A DNA stretch of 64,000 bases from Thuidium tamariscinum. Its lineage: Eukaryota > Streptophyta > Bryopsida > Hypnales > Thuidiaceae. This document shows, one piece after another, positions 37,308-48,216 of the stretch (position 1 is its first letter; every line of letters starts with the position of its first letter). Position numbers and translations under genes: made by a program. A model generated the notes under the pieces. The model saw only the letters and a list, made by a program, of their open reading frames with translations, did not search any database and was not told the DNA's origin. Where the stretch lies: NCBI GenBank assembly GCA_947034885.2, contig OX344752.2:13268001-13332000 (forward strand), read 5' to 3'.

Positions 37308-38201
37308 ATTAAAAAAATTAAAAAATTAAAAAAAATTAGACCGTGGCAACGGTACAGGCCACCCTAGTTCCAAGGAAAAAACAAAAATCCATTCCAATCT
37401 TGTTTGGAATAGGGTACCTTGTTTATTGTTGATGGTGTGTGTGTCGAGAATGGGTCCCTCTATTATATTGGTCCAAAATTAGGTCACTTTCCGTGAAGTA
37501 CTTGGTCATAGGTCTCTTTCTTTAGGTTTAATTCTTAACCCATAGAGTCTGAAGGTCATTTTTATGTCAAAAGCAACTCAAAAATGTCATTTCTTTTGCA
37601 TTCATTCAAGAAAGCAAAAAAGACATTTTTTTATTCAAATCTAATTGTAAGATCTTATATTTCACTTGTTTAAAATTTTATGAAGTTTGATTGTACAAAT
37701 TAAAAGATATTAGCATTCAAAGTTGGAAATTTAAAAAAAGAAAATGTTGCTTGCAATTTTAGATGACTTCAACTATCGTTTGTAAAATTTATTTTGAACT
37801 ACAAATTTTGAGTTCAAAATATTTATAATGAAGAATTGAGTCAAAAATATAAGAATAAAAAAAACAAAAAAACAACTTGATTTCTATTCTTTAAAATTTT
37901 ATTAACTAGAAGTAGGTTCAAGATTGAACAAAAAAACTAAATCATTAATAGCTCTAAGATGGGATTGAAATACAATAATCCTAATAGTGAGACTATATTA
38001 ACAAGCATACTTAACCTTGTCAAATAATTTTTTCTTAAAAATTGTAAAAATGCATTTAGAAATGAAATCTACATTAATTTTTTCAAAAAGATGCTTTAAT
38101 TGCCCAAAAAATAAGATTGTCCATAACTTTCACATAATAAATTGAGATGTAATGAATGAAAGCTTCCCATTTATAAAAAAATACAATCTACAAAAAAATT
38201 A
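37308..38201. other. AT-rich spacer
   Basis: Nothing recognised apart from the tail of the preceding repeat family to about 37370. Confidence 0.45.
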
Positions 38202-38204
38202 ATT

Positions 38205-40397
38205 CACTACAAGAAAAGGGGCCTTTCACAACTAATTGATCCATGACTTAGTGTCCAAAACTACTACACAATGACTAAGGCAGAACCACCTATAAGCGAT
38301 CAGCACCCCATCTCCAATCTATAGGCTTCATTTATTTCCAGTAAGGCTGGAATTGATTTCCAACCAAAGCTTGGAATGCGTGTTTTCTTCTTTATCAAGG
38401 TTGGAACTAATAAGTTCATAACATGTCCCAAAGCTAGTGAACAAGTAAGAAGGAAGTAATGAATAGGAATGGAGTTCTTCTATGGTTGTAATTGAAAGAG
38501 TCTACACATTGGCTATAGGTCTACAACACTTTTGGCCTCTCAAATTCATAGTATTTTTAGTTTATGTGATAAAATTACCAAATTTTTTGCAATCTCTACC
38601 ATTTTTATCTTTGCACCTGTGAAAATATTTGTTGTGCCTTATACTATACCAAATTATGTTTCCAATATCTTAAATGATTGATTACATGTGGTTCTATCTT
38701 AGGGCTTTGTAATTGCACCTAGCCTACAATGTGTATTCAAGAATAGTCATTTTAAAGTTGTACAATCTCAAGAGTAGTCATTTTATAGTTGTGCAAACAC
38801 CTAAATGATGAAGAGTGAACCAATAGTGGCCTCAGACTATGTTCATGAATCTATACTTTTTTAGTGAATTAAACATCCAAATAGGTGATGTGGACTTTAG
38901 GAGCCACGTGTCTATAAAACTTAGTTGCACGGTAGTTGAGTATTGATTGGAAAAGAATGACTAGATGTCCGCAATAGATAAACAATGACTGCAACTCTCT
39001 CATTATTGCACTATAGTAGTAGTCATTTATCCAAAGCATCAAAGTCATTCCAAAATCACCAATGCAACTATCAAATGTATAATTTGTGAAGTGTACGTTT
39101 TATCTACTCTTTTTAATTTGTTGAGTCTTCAAAATGGTGATGTGGACATTGTAAACTCCTATTTTGGGGCTCAATCATAGAACACGTAGGACATAGTCAT
39201 TTTGTACGACTACATTTCACTTTCAAGTGACTAATCAATGACTCTAGGAAGGAACTCTTTATACAAGTGGAGTAGTGGTAGATAAGACAATCCATATGGG
39301 ATTTTTGAATGAGGGTAAATAGGAGCTTCATAACTCATAGTTAAGTAAAATGCATGAATTGTGTCAAAAGTCAAATTTCAAACCTCATTTAGGCATAGTA
39401 AAAGATCTTTTTTCTTAAACTTTTGAACTAAAAAAAGTTGCATGATAAAGCTAAATTTTATATGTAAAAATCTATTTTGGGTTTTGAGATGGCAACTCCC
39501 TTGGTTCTAGTTTACCATTTAGGAAATCCTTAGATGTCAACTAGAAGATTAACTTTGTTATCAAATTAGATTGTCTTAAGTTGAGTGGTGAAGCTCTTTA
39601 CACAAGTAGGATAGTAGTAGGTAAGACAACCTATATGAGATATCTGAATGAGGGTAAATAGGAGCTTCACTACTCATAGTTAAGTAAAACACAAGAATTG
39701 TGTCAAAAGTCAAATTTCAACAAAATCTATTTTGGGTTTTGAGTGTACATGAAGGTTTGTGCAACACATGCCATTTCAACAATTTCTTTCCATTGCATGT
39801 TTAGGATCAAGTAGGAATTGTTGGAAAGTCATTTCAAATTCATATTTTAATTTTGCAATACTGTGCAACAACTTAAAAGTGACTTGCTAAGCATCACAAC
39901 TTAAAAATGATTCCTTTGTGACTTCCTTCACAACAATCCACATTGAATTTTTCATGGATCATTTACAACTTCAAAATGACTTGCAAATGACTGGCTACGT
40001 GATAGTCCACATTGGATTTTTCATGGGTCATTTACAACTTCAAAATGACTTGCAAATGACTGACTATGTGGCTATCTACATTGGATTTTCCATGGGTCAC
40101 TTACAACTTCAAAATGACTGGCTATGTAGTTGTCTACATTGAATGTCCATGTTGGAAATGCACTTTCCACGTGGCAATTGAGACAACATTACTTTTGCCT
40201 TCTTTTCTTTATCACTTTTCTCATTCATTTCTACATCCATGGTAAAATTGGATGGTGATAAAAACCTCTAGTCATTTATATAAAGGATTCATCCACAATG
40301 ACTCCTACATCTAATTTTTGAACATAGTCATTTATGTCTTGTATGACTAAAAACTAAATCATAGACACAGTTATAGAATCCTGAAATCCTTCCAGTG
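38205..40397. mobile_element. Non-autonomous CACTA (EnSpm-like) element
   Basis: Starts CACTACAAGAAAAGGG, the canonical CACTA tip, and ends TCCTTCCAGTG, an imperfect inverted match. It is flanked by ATT at 38202-38204 and 40398-40400 (3-bp duplication). Copies of AGTCATT/AATGACT are scattered near both ends (for example 38265, 38745, 40315), like the subterminal repeats bound by CACTA transposases. Inside are a diverged direct repeat of about 140 bp (39245-39385 and 39590-39730) and a three-unit 69-bp minisatellite. There is no transposase. At 2.2 kb it is a deletion or MITE-like derivative. Confidence 0.8.
39936..40142. repeat. 69-bp tandem repeat, about three units
   Basis: CATGG within TTTTCATGG recurs at 39953, 40022 and 40091, exactly 69 bases apart. 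Each unit contains CATTTACAACTTCAAAATGA or close. Because 69 is divisible by three, the plus frame 39918-40142 stays open and looks like a 23-residue repeat, but this is a by-product. Confidence 0.9.
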
Positions 40398-40400
40398 ATT

Positions 40401-41150
40401 AATTTTAAATTTTGTGTGAGGAGGTTTTGTATACCACACCTAAAAAAGAACTTTTTGTGCCATAACCTTTTCTCTCAATCACCAATTGATATAAAAATTA
40501 TATTTCTACAAACCTAATGCGTTTTCTTATCTTCACAAAAAGTTTTAAAAAATCATGATAAATATTGAGACTATAAGGGCCTACTTGAAATCCATTTTGT
40601 CTCCCAAGGAGACACCATGACTTTAGGCATTAAACACAAAAAAGGATATTTTCACCCAATAGATGACAAAGAATCACTCTAGTAGGACATGTGCAACTAT
40701 TCATCCTTGGAATTTGGTTGCAAAAAGGAGAGATCTTGTTTAGTAGTTTGACTTTCAATCATTGTTTTGGCAATGTTAAAAAAAATGATTTATACAATAA
40801 TCAAAGGGATGATTTCTATAATTACAAGTGTGTGCTTCAACCCTATAAAAATGCCACACCCCATAACCAAGGTAGTCACCTAAATTCTCTGATTTTTTGC
40901 CCAATAGATGCATTATTTTTTTCTACAATCAACAATGAAGACATCCATTGGACCATTCTAGTCCACAACATCCTTTCAAAGTTAAGGGTAAGTTCAATAT
41001 GTATCATTTAAAGCAAAAACAAAACACTTCATAGGAGGAAAAAATACAATGTCTAGTATTAGTACATTAATTGCTTTCTATTACATGTCAAATTTGTGTA
41101 CAAGTACTTTAGGATTTGAAAATGGACATGCACATAATTATTCCATATGT
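40401..41150. other. AT-rich spacer
   Basis: No feature supported; the 106-codon frame at 40691-41011 (+) has no domain. Confidence 0.45.
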
Positions 41151-41154
41151 TAAG

Positions 41155-41883
41155 GGATTGTTGCAAGAAACACTTACCAGTTTTGGCTCAAAATGGCCTT
41201 TTTCCATGAGTCCTGTGACTTTTGGAATAATTTTTTCTTAAATAAAAGAAAATATGGAAAATTTGAAGAGAAATGAAAATATTATGTCTCTTAAAATTCA
41301 GACCTAAGAAAATTGACCTCTAAAAGTTATGCACAAAAAAAGGACAATGGAAAATACAATGAAAATAGACACTTTTTTCTTTGATTTTTTAAAAATAGTA
41401 AAATATTCAAAACAACATAATAAAAGAATTCGTTTTTCCTAACTTAAAGATTCTTCTTTCCCAATAAATTTCATCTTCAAGAAAAATATTTTGTGCTCTA
41501 TACAAGTGTACCTTGGAAGTGCACTTTGAGCACATGTGGAAGTTGGACAGTTTAATATTTTCAAGAATTATTTTTAGAGATTGTGTAACTATACTATAGG
41601 TCCAAGCATGACAATTTTCAGCTCAAAATTTGCTTTTTTGGGTCAAAAATAGGACTACAACACCCCAAAATGGCCAAAGTAGACACCCAATCGGGGGCAA
41701 TTTAAAAATAGTAAAATAATTTTGAAAAATTTGAAAAAATTACACAACATGTAAAACTTTTTTGTGCAACTTCATTCCAAATTTCAAGTCAAATAAACAA
41801 AAGATGAAAAAGTTATGAACAAAAAACTACCTGGTGAAGGTCAAGGGGACAAAAAAAAGGACAAGTGTTTCTTGCAATCACCC
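41155..41883. mobile_element. 4-bp-TSD MITE family, copy 2
   Basis: Left tip GGATTGTTGCAAGAAACAC (one indel from consensus), right tip GTGTTTCTTGCAATCACCC, flanked by TAAG at 41151-41154 and 41884-41887. The length (729 bp) and both ends match the copy at 8599-9332. Interior non-coding. Confidence 0.88.
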
Positions 41884-41901
41884 TAAGGTAATTGTACCCT
41901 A

Positions 41902-42231
41902 GAGCATGGCCATGGCTCACACTGCCAAATGGCCCTGCCAGGGATCATTTGCCATGAATTTAAGGAAGCCTAAGCCTGGCCAATAAATTTTGCTCCCCCC
42001 CAACATGGCCAATAAGCATAGGGAAGCAAACTTTTTTGGATTTTAAGGTGCCACGTAGTAGATTTTGACAAGGCAAAACCTTTTTCAATTCTAAAGTGCC
42101 TTGGAACTTGGAATTAAATACAAAAAAATCATAGTAAGTTGACTCTCCATTTGGCCATGGAGCAATTAAAATGGCTAGGCCTGGCCACCTATCCAGTTTG
42201 CATCATATCTTGCATTGCCATGGCCATGCTC
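41902..42231. mobile_element. GAGCATGG-type MITE, copy 1
   Basis: Ends GAGCATGGCCATGGC and GCCATGGCCATGCTC are inverted repeats; the flanks are CTA and TTA, consistent with a mutated 3-bp duplication. The interior (GATTTTAAGGTGCCAC, AAAGTGCCTT, GAATTAAATA) aligns along its length with the element at 51472-51869. Non-coding. Confidence 0.82.
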
Positions 42232-43027
42232 TTATATCATCAAAACATTAAGCATTTGCATAAGGTTTATTGTTTGTTTAATTCTCTAGATTTTTGTTGG
42301 ACTTGATTTTGATTTACAAGCCTTTGAGACTAGATTTTTAAAGCTTTGTACACTGTCTAAAGGAAGAAAGTTCAATTTCAAAGGCTTATAAGTTAAAAAC
42401 AAGAGTTTGTATGCCTTTTAACTTTTGGCATTAAGTTATCAAGCTTGTTGAAAGTATGAAAGTTTTTTTTAGATGAGACAGACCTCTTTATTACAACCAC
42501 TTGAAATCCCTACTATTTCCCAAAAAATGTCTTTTTGAAACATAACTTTTTCATCCTAATTTAGATTGTTGTAACATTTTAAGGCATCAATTTAGTAGTA
42601 AAGCATACCTGTGATAAAAATTTGATAAGAATCCAACAAATATTGCAATGGGAGAACTTGCCTAAAAGTGAAAATATGGCCTCAAATCATGCTTCATGGT
42701 TGTAATGGGTTATTCCTTAAAGGCTAGAAGATATTTTAGAGGGAGAAAAGCCCAAAACTACTAATTTTTGATGCATTGATAAAATATAAAATAAAAATCT
42801 TTCATTCCATTAGAGGATATTTGGAGAAATAGAGTCCGCTAATGGCCAATTTCTCTATGTTGTTCCTATAGCAATGAGGAAACAATTGACTACTATTAGC
42901 TATCACAAATATTAAATAAATAAATAAATTTGGTCTCTTAAATTGAAAAAAAATTCAATATTTTTTCAAGAAAATTATATTAAATTAAATATTTGACATG
43001 GTTGTTGCCCGACCATTGAGATTTTGT
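42232..43027. other. AT-rich spacer between two MITEs
   Basis: No gene or repeat recognised. Confidence 0.45.
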
Positions 43028-43031
43028 AATG

Positions 43032-43747
43032 GGGTGATTGCAAGAAACACTTGTCCTTTTTTTTGTCCCTTGACCTTTAACAAGTAGTTTTTTGCTCATA
43101 ACTTTTTCATCTTTTGTCTTTTGGCCTTGAAATTTGGAATGAAGGTGCACACAAAAGTTTTAGATGTTGAGTAATTTTTTCAATTTAAAAAAAATTAATT
43201 TACTATTTTTGACCTACCTCTGATTGGATGTCTACCTTAGCTATTGGAGGGGGAGTCCTATTTTTGACCCAAAAATTCGAATTTGAAGCTATAAATTGGA
43301 TAAATTGGAGGTCTACTAACATTACAAGGATTGACAATGAGAATTTATGAAAATAGCAACATGTTTGTTGCCCACATGGGGTTAAAGTGACCTTCCTCTG
43401 TGCAAAGGCTATGAAGAGGGAAAAAATTTCTTAGAGGATTTTTTATTGCAATGTCAGTAGAATCTTGTCTAAAATAATTTTTTGAATCTTTTTTAAATTA
43501 GTAAAAATGAAAAAGGTTCACAATCTCTTTTTTTGCTATTTTCTACTACCAATGGCCTTAGTAGCACTCTATAAGACTGTATAGTACTGATTGACAGTCC
43601 AAACCTATAGGTGCCTAAAATCAAAGGTTGAGATTTGCAAGCACAATGCTAATGCACTATATTGCTAGTATCGCGTAGTATAACTAGTCCTATGGCCAAA
43701 AACTATATTTTTGAGCCAAAAACGTGAAGTGTTTCTTGCAATCACCC
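43032..43747. mobile_element. 4-bp-TSD MITE family, copy 3
   Basis: Tips GGGTGATTGCAAGAAACAC and GTGTTTCTTGCAATCACCC, flanked by AATG at 43028-43031 and 43748-43751. This copy has the best-kept tips in the window. 716 bp, non-coding. Confidence 0.92.
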
Positions 43748-43751
43748 AATG

Positions 43752-45590
43752 GCACAATTCCTAGAATTCCCTCCTATACAGGAACTTCCAATCTTATTTG
43801 GAGCCAAATCTCCTCTAATGCAAATTTAAAGGGTACAAAGTTAATAAAAAATAAGGCAATGTGTCAAAATTATGTGTAGAAAAATTGTTAGCCCATTTAA
43901 TCATGTAAATCAAAAGACACCAGTTTTATGATGTTTGAAGTAAAAAACAACCCTTTTTTTTGTTCTTGCAAAATAAGGTTAGTGGACTTCAAGTCTTCTT
44001 GGAGTCAAATTTTGCTCTACATAATAATGAGGATTTTGACCATTTATAAGTGTATGATATTAGGTTGACTTTTGTAAAATTTCAAAAGAAAATATGGAGT
44101 TTAGCTTATTTTACATACTCTTGCAATGCAAAGAGGTTAAGTGAATTGGCAATATTTTTTTCAAATTTTGATGATTTCTTGTGCAATGAGAAATTTTTAC
44201 AATTTGGAATTGGAGTAGTGAAAAATTAGAAACAAATTTTTGGAATATATTTGAAAAAAAATTCAAGAACCTTGACTTCACAAATTGCAAGATAATTTAT
44301 ACTTTAAGACAAGGTGTTTGTTTTGTTTTGTGTTGATTTGTTTGTTTGTCACATTGACATCTTCCAAACCATATATCCCCCATCATGTTTTTGGTACCAT
44401 TGAAAAACTCTTAGTAAGGAGGGGTGTATGGGTTTTGTAGCATTCCAATTCATAGTGAGATAGTTATTGAATTTCAAAGGTTTTATGAATTGAAAAATTA
44501 CTTTAATTTGATTTTGGTTGTGGCAATGGCACAAGGCATTGGGTAGGCTTGAAATGAGAAGAAAATGTTTTTATTTGAAATAGTCTTGACATAGCTAACA
44601 AAACTTGACTCCTCTTAGAATGTGATTTGAGGACTAGAATTTTTTGGAGACAATTGTATGTCATATTTTATTAGTTGTATATATACCAAATATCAAAAGT
44701 TGATGAGCTTCATTGCAAAGTTGTCTAAGAATCTTTTAGAGAGTGCAAAAGTATGGTCTTCCAAAATCCATTGGAAAAGTCACCCTAGCTTCTCCATTTT
44801 GCAAATGTTATAGAAGAATTGGACAATGCTGGCATGTGAGCATAGAATTTGTACGAGCCCATTAACCTAGGAGTTTATATAATACACCTTCTATAGTTAT
44901 AGGCATCTATGACATAGGCACTTATGTTATAGACTCTTTCCAATTTATATATATTATAAAGACCTTCAAATGGTTGTAGGTACATACCTACAACTAAGGT
45001 GGAAGCACCTAAATGTAACAACATTCATTTATCAGCACCTAGAATAAATCCTATAGTAGAGCTAAAGCTGACATGTGGTAACCTTGCATATATCATGATG
45101 ATGTGGTGAGGTTTCGCTTGGCAATTCTTGTTTGAATGATTCAAGCTCAAGGTCTATTGCTTTTGGGTGTTTTGGTCACCACTTGTGTCTTGATCTACAA
45201 TTCATAATAGCTACATCTACACTTATTTCCACAAATTTGTACAAAGCTCCAAAAAAATACAAAACCAATCTTGTTGGTTCTTCAGTCATTTCCTAACAAG
45301 CACACATCATTTTATCTTCTACCTACCATCAAGGTTTACAATTGTTACAATTTTAGGTATATCTACCTTAGGTTCAAAGCTCATAGTCTCACGGTCTCTG
45401 TGGCGCTCACTCATGGACTAACTTAACGTAGCATTGTTTTGAAAGAACTCAGGAGGCGGGAACAGTCTGTGGCTCAAGGCTCAAAATATTCTGCATCATC
45501 CAAATGCATGCCTTCTGGGATTGCCCACCCATTCAATCCATCAGTTTTTGGTACTGTAAAAGTGAAAAAAGGCCAAAGGCACTGCATGCA
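43752..45590. other. AT-rich tract with one diverged repeat
   Basis: Contains the third, degenerate copy of the 147-bp repeat unit at about 44346-44530; the rest shows no supportable gene. Confidence 0.45.
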
Positions 45591-45593
45591 CCC

Positions 45594-46330
45594 ATGCAGG
45601 TCCAGGTGAACTGGCCCCTTGCTCGGCCCGTCCAACAAGTCATTTCAGGGGTGGAAATGAAAAAAAATAAAATTTAGGAACAAAAACAAACATAACATTC
45701 AGTAGCAGCTTGTCACACTGCCTCCCAACGGATGAAATGATGTGGAATATTTCACACCATTCAGTAACTAAAGTTGCAAACTTACAAGAAATGTAAGATG
45801 AAATTAGGTGATGGGGACTTCACAAAGGGAAAGGTAGTCCTTTCATGGGCTTCTGAATGTTATGAACCCTTATTTTGTCCTTCATTACCACTTGTGTAGG
45901 CCAGTTTTGGAAATAATTAGAGAAAATATGGAACATGTCTGAAATTTAAAAAATTGTAGAACGTTGGATATCCAAAAGTTATTCTTGAGAAAATTTAGAA
46001 AAAGTAACAGATTTACATACCGTGTGAATAGAAAAAACTAATCCAAAATTGGGAGTTTTGGAAAAGGAAAAGGAACAAAGTGCCAACAGTTGAGAAACGA
46101 AAAGCAAGTTGTCGAACTGTTGAAAAATTCTAAAATTTAAACAATTTGGCAACAAGGTGCCAAATCTGGCTTGTACTTACGGTAATATATACTCGCATCT
46201 GTTACACCCCTCTTTGCAAATATGGGGCCTATGATAGCAAATATGAATTCAAAATTTGCAAATTTGATCATGCATGAAAAACAAAAAAAATTCATTGTTT
46301 TCTTGAGGGGCTGAGCAAAGGGACCCAGGT
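45594..46330. repeat. Degraded GGTGAACTGRCCCC-type element, interrupted
   Basis: The left end CCAGGTGAACTGGCCCCTTG at about 45594 resembles the tips of the 14950 and 61349 copies. A possible right end (GGGGCTGAGCAAAGGGACCC) at about 46309-46327 overlaps the left tip of the next copy. A different MITE sits inside it at 45691-45864. Pairing of the two ends is uncertain. Confidence 0.45.
45691..45864. mobile_element. CATAACATTCAG-type MITE, copy 1
   Basis: Tips CATAACATTCAGTA and CTGAATGTTATG are inverted repeats. The body (CACTGCCTCCCA, GTGGAATATTTCA, ATTAGGTGATGGGGACTTC) is the reverse complement of 47265-47420. AA lies beside both tips. 174 bp, non-coding. Confidence 0.8.
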
Positions 46331-46560
46331 GAATTGGCCCCCTTGCTTGGCCACTCCAAGTAATTTCAAAGGTGCAAGTAAAGCAAAATGCCCCCCCATT
46401 TTGTGCTTATCTAATGTACTGTGACCACCCCATCTAGATAAATGGAAGACTCTGATTGCAATTATGAATTCACAATTTGCAAAAGATAAATTTTGCAAGA
46501 AATAAAAAACTCCATCATTTTTCCAAGTGGCTGAGCAAGGGGTCAGTTCACCCGGCCGGC
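46319..46560. mobile_element. GGTGAACTGRCCCC-type MITE, copy 2
   Basis: Left end GGACCCAGGTGAATTGGCCC, right end GGGGTCAGTTCACCCGGCC, with matching CTTGGCCACT and AGTGGCTGAGCAAG blocks just inside. Its ends explain part of the 215-codon minus frame at 46292-46939, which is therefore not a gene. Confidence 0.75.
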
Positions 46561-47136
46561 ACCCAGGGGATGGTTCCATGGGTAACTTATTAATGACTTG
46601 GGCAAGGTAAGTTGGCCGGCTGGGCAGTGAGGGGCAGGGCGGGGGCGGCCATGGAGAATATGAAGCCGCCTGGATTTGTGTGATCCCTGGCCCCCAGCCA
46701 TGTGCAAAGCAGAGCTCAAGATGGACTTGCAAGCGGCCTGCCTGACTTATCAACCAACCTTCCAGTGAGCTGAAGTTGTGGCCAGAAATTGGAGTAGCAA
46801 GCACTCCACCCACCGTAACTCCAGGACCACAAAAAGAAAGAGAGAAAGAGCGGGCGGACGACGATGGAATCAATCTGACATGATGATCATGAGAAGGGAG
46901 TGAGTGGGCCTCTGCGGGGACTCGGGGAGCCGGACGCACAGAAACTCGCAGAAAAAAGCCGCAGGGACGGAGCCATGGACGGAATGGTCGCTGACTGACA
47001 GAATATCATACTGCACAAGATAGTCAGAGTACTTCACCCATTTTTAACCACGTGATCAATTACACATAACTTATGAAGAGTGCAGCTTTGGGGAATGCAA
47101 ATTTTTTTTTCCCATGTGCAGAATTAGAATTTCGAA
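46561..47136. other. GC-richer sequence within the MITE cluster
   Basis: 46561-46980 is unusually GC-rich for this neighbourhood and open on the minus strand, but I see no domain. It may be a captured genomic fragment. No gene called. Confidence 0.4.
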
Positions 47137-47431
47137 CATAACATTCAGTAAGGGCAAAACACCCATTCCCGTCCATATGTAGCAGGAGTGAACATTTTTC
47201 TTTGAAAAATGTGCACCCCTGCTGTATATGGACAGGAATGGATACATGGACGGAATGGATGTTCCCACCTTAGCCCATAGAAGGACTGCCTTTCCCTTCG
47301 TGAAGTCCCCATCACCTAATTTCATCTGACATTTCTTAAAGCTTACAACTTTAGTTACTGAATGGTGTGGAATATTTCAAATCACTTCATCTGCTGGGAG
47401 GCAGTGTGATAGGCTGCTACTGAATGTTATG
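47137..47431. mobile_element. CATAACATTCAG-type MITE, copy 2, with an inner palindrome
   Basis: Tips CATAACATTCAGTA and TACTGAATGTTATG. The body at 47265-47420 is inverted relative to copy 1 at 45691. It carries an extra imperfect palindrome at about 47155-47248 (arms containing GTCCATATGTAGCAGG and CCTGCTGTATATGGAC) that copy 1 lacks, so a second foldback element has probably nested in it. The 84-codon minus frame at 47071-47325 is part of this. Confidence 0.78.
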
Positions 47432-47440
47432 AAGGATGTC

Positions 47441-47990
47441 ATATTTATTCAGAATTTTATAGCACAAATTATAATTACTATGAATTTTTTAGTTGAAGGT
47501 TCTCTTCGATTGACAATGGTGATGTACATTTAAAAATGCCCGAATAAGGAATTCAACATAGTTGGGGGCAGATTTCTCTAAAAATTATATATATATATAT
47601 AAAAGATGTTGTATGTAATTTCTATGATTTTCCAAAGTGTTGGCTCCCTAAACCACTAAAACTATTCAATAGAGGCCTTCCAATCGAAATGTTGCTAAAA
47701 TCAATAGTGAACCAATCAGATTTTGGTATGTGTCTTTAATATGCATCAACAAATTAAAGCCAAGCATTTGGCAAACACATTAACTACAGTCTAGGGACGG
47801 TTTTAGATGAGTCTAGGGTTCATTGCAAGGTACAAGTGCGATATTGGGTGTTTCTCCCTTGGTAGATTGCAACTGAACCAACCAAGGACTTGTTGCATTC
47901 AAGAGAGCCTTGCAACCAATCATAATGTGCCATAATTGCTCCAAAAACTACACTACAACTTCATGAAAAGAAAAAAAAACTATTGACTAG
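47441..47990 (-). repeat. Dispersed repeat, copy 2 (inverted)
   Basis: Reverse complement of the family seen at 15193-16140: GAATAAGGAATTC, AAAGTGTTGGCTCC, CAAGCATTTGGCAAACACAT and GGGTGTTTCTCCCTTGG fall in the mirrored order. It includes a short TA run at 47590. Non-coding. Confidence 0.6.
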
Positions 47991-48060
47991 AAATGGGGGG
48001 CTATCAGAATTGGGTGAAATACTCTAGACATTAGCCAATTGCACCTACTAACTTATAAGG

Positions 48061-48216
48061 TAAACCAACTTACCCCCACTATGGACAAAATGGGAGCAAA
48101 TCCATTGTGGACAAAATTGTAATGGTGGTGTATACTTCAGATCTTGAATGTACACCACTGTTATAATTTTGCCCACAATGGGTTTGTTCCCATTTCACTT
48201 GTAATGGGGTAGTTTA
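48061..48216. repeat. Imperfect inverted repeat, arms of about 70 bp
   Basis: Left arm 48061-48132 (TAAACCAACTTACCCCCACT onward) pairs with right arm 48150-48216 with a handful of mismatches and indels. Shared blocks include CCATTGTGG and AAAATTGTAA. A foldback MITE is likely. Confidence 0.7.

Noticed and set aside
39918-40142. Apparent protein with 23-residue repeats
   Set aside because: Produced by a 69-bp non-coding tandem repeat inside a CACTA derivative.
46292-46939. 215-codon minus-strand open frame, the longest in the window
   Set aside because: Its C-terminal third reads through the inverted ends of a MITE (46319-46560) and the rest has no domain.
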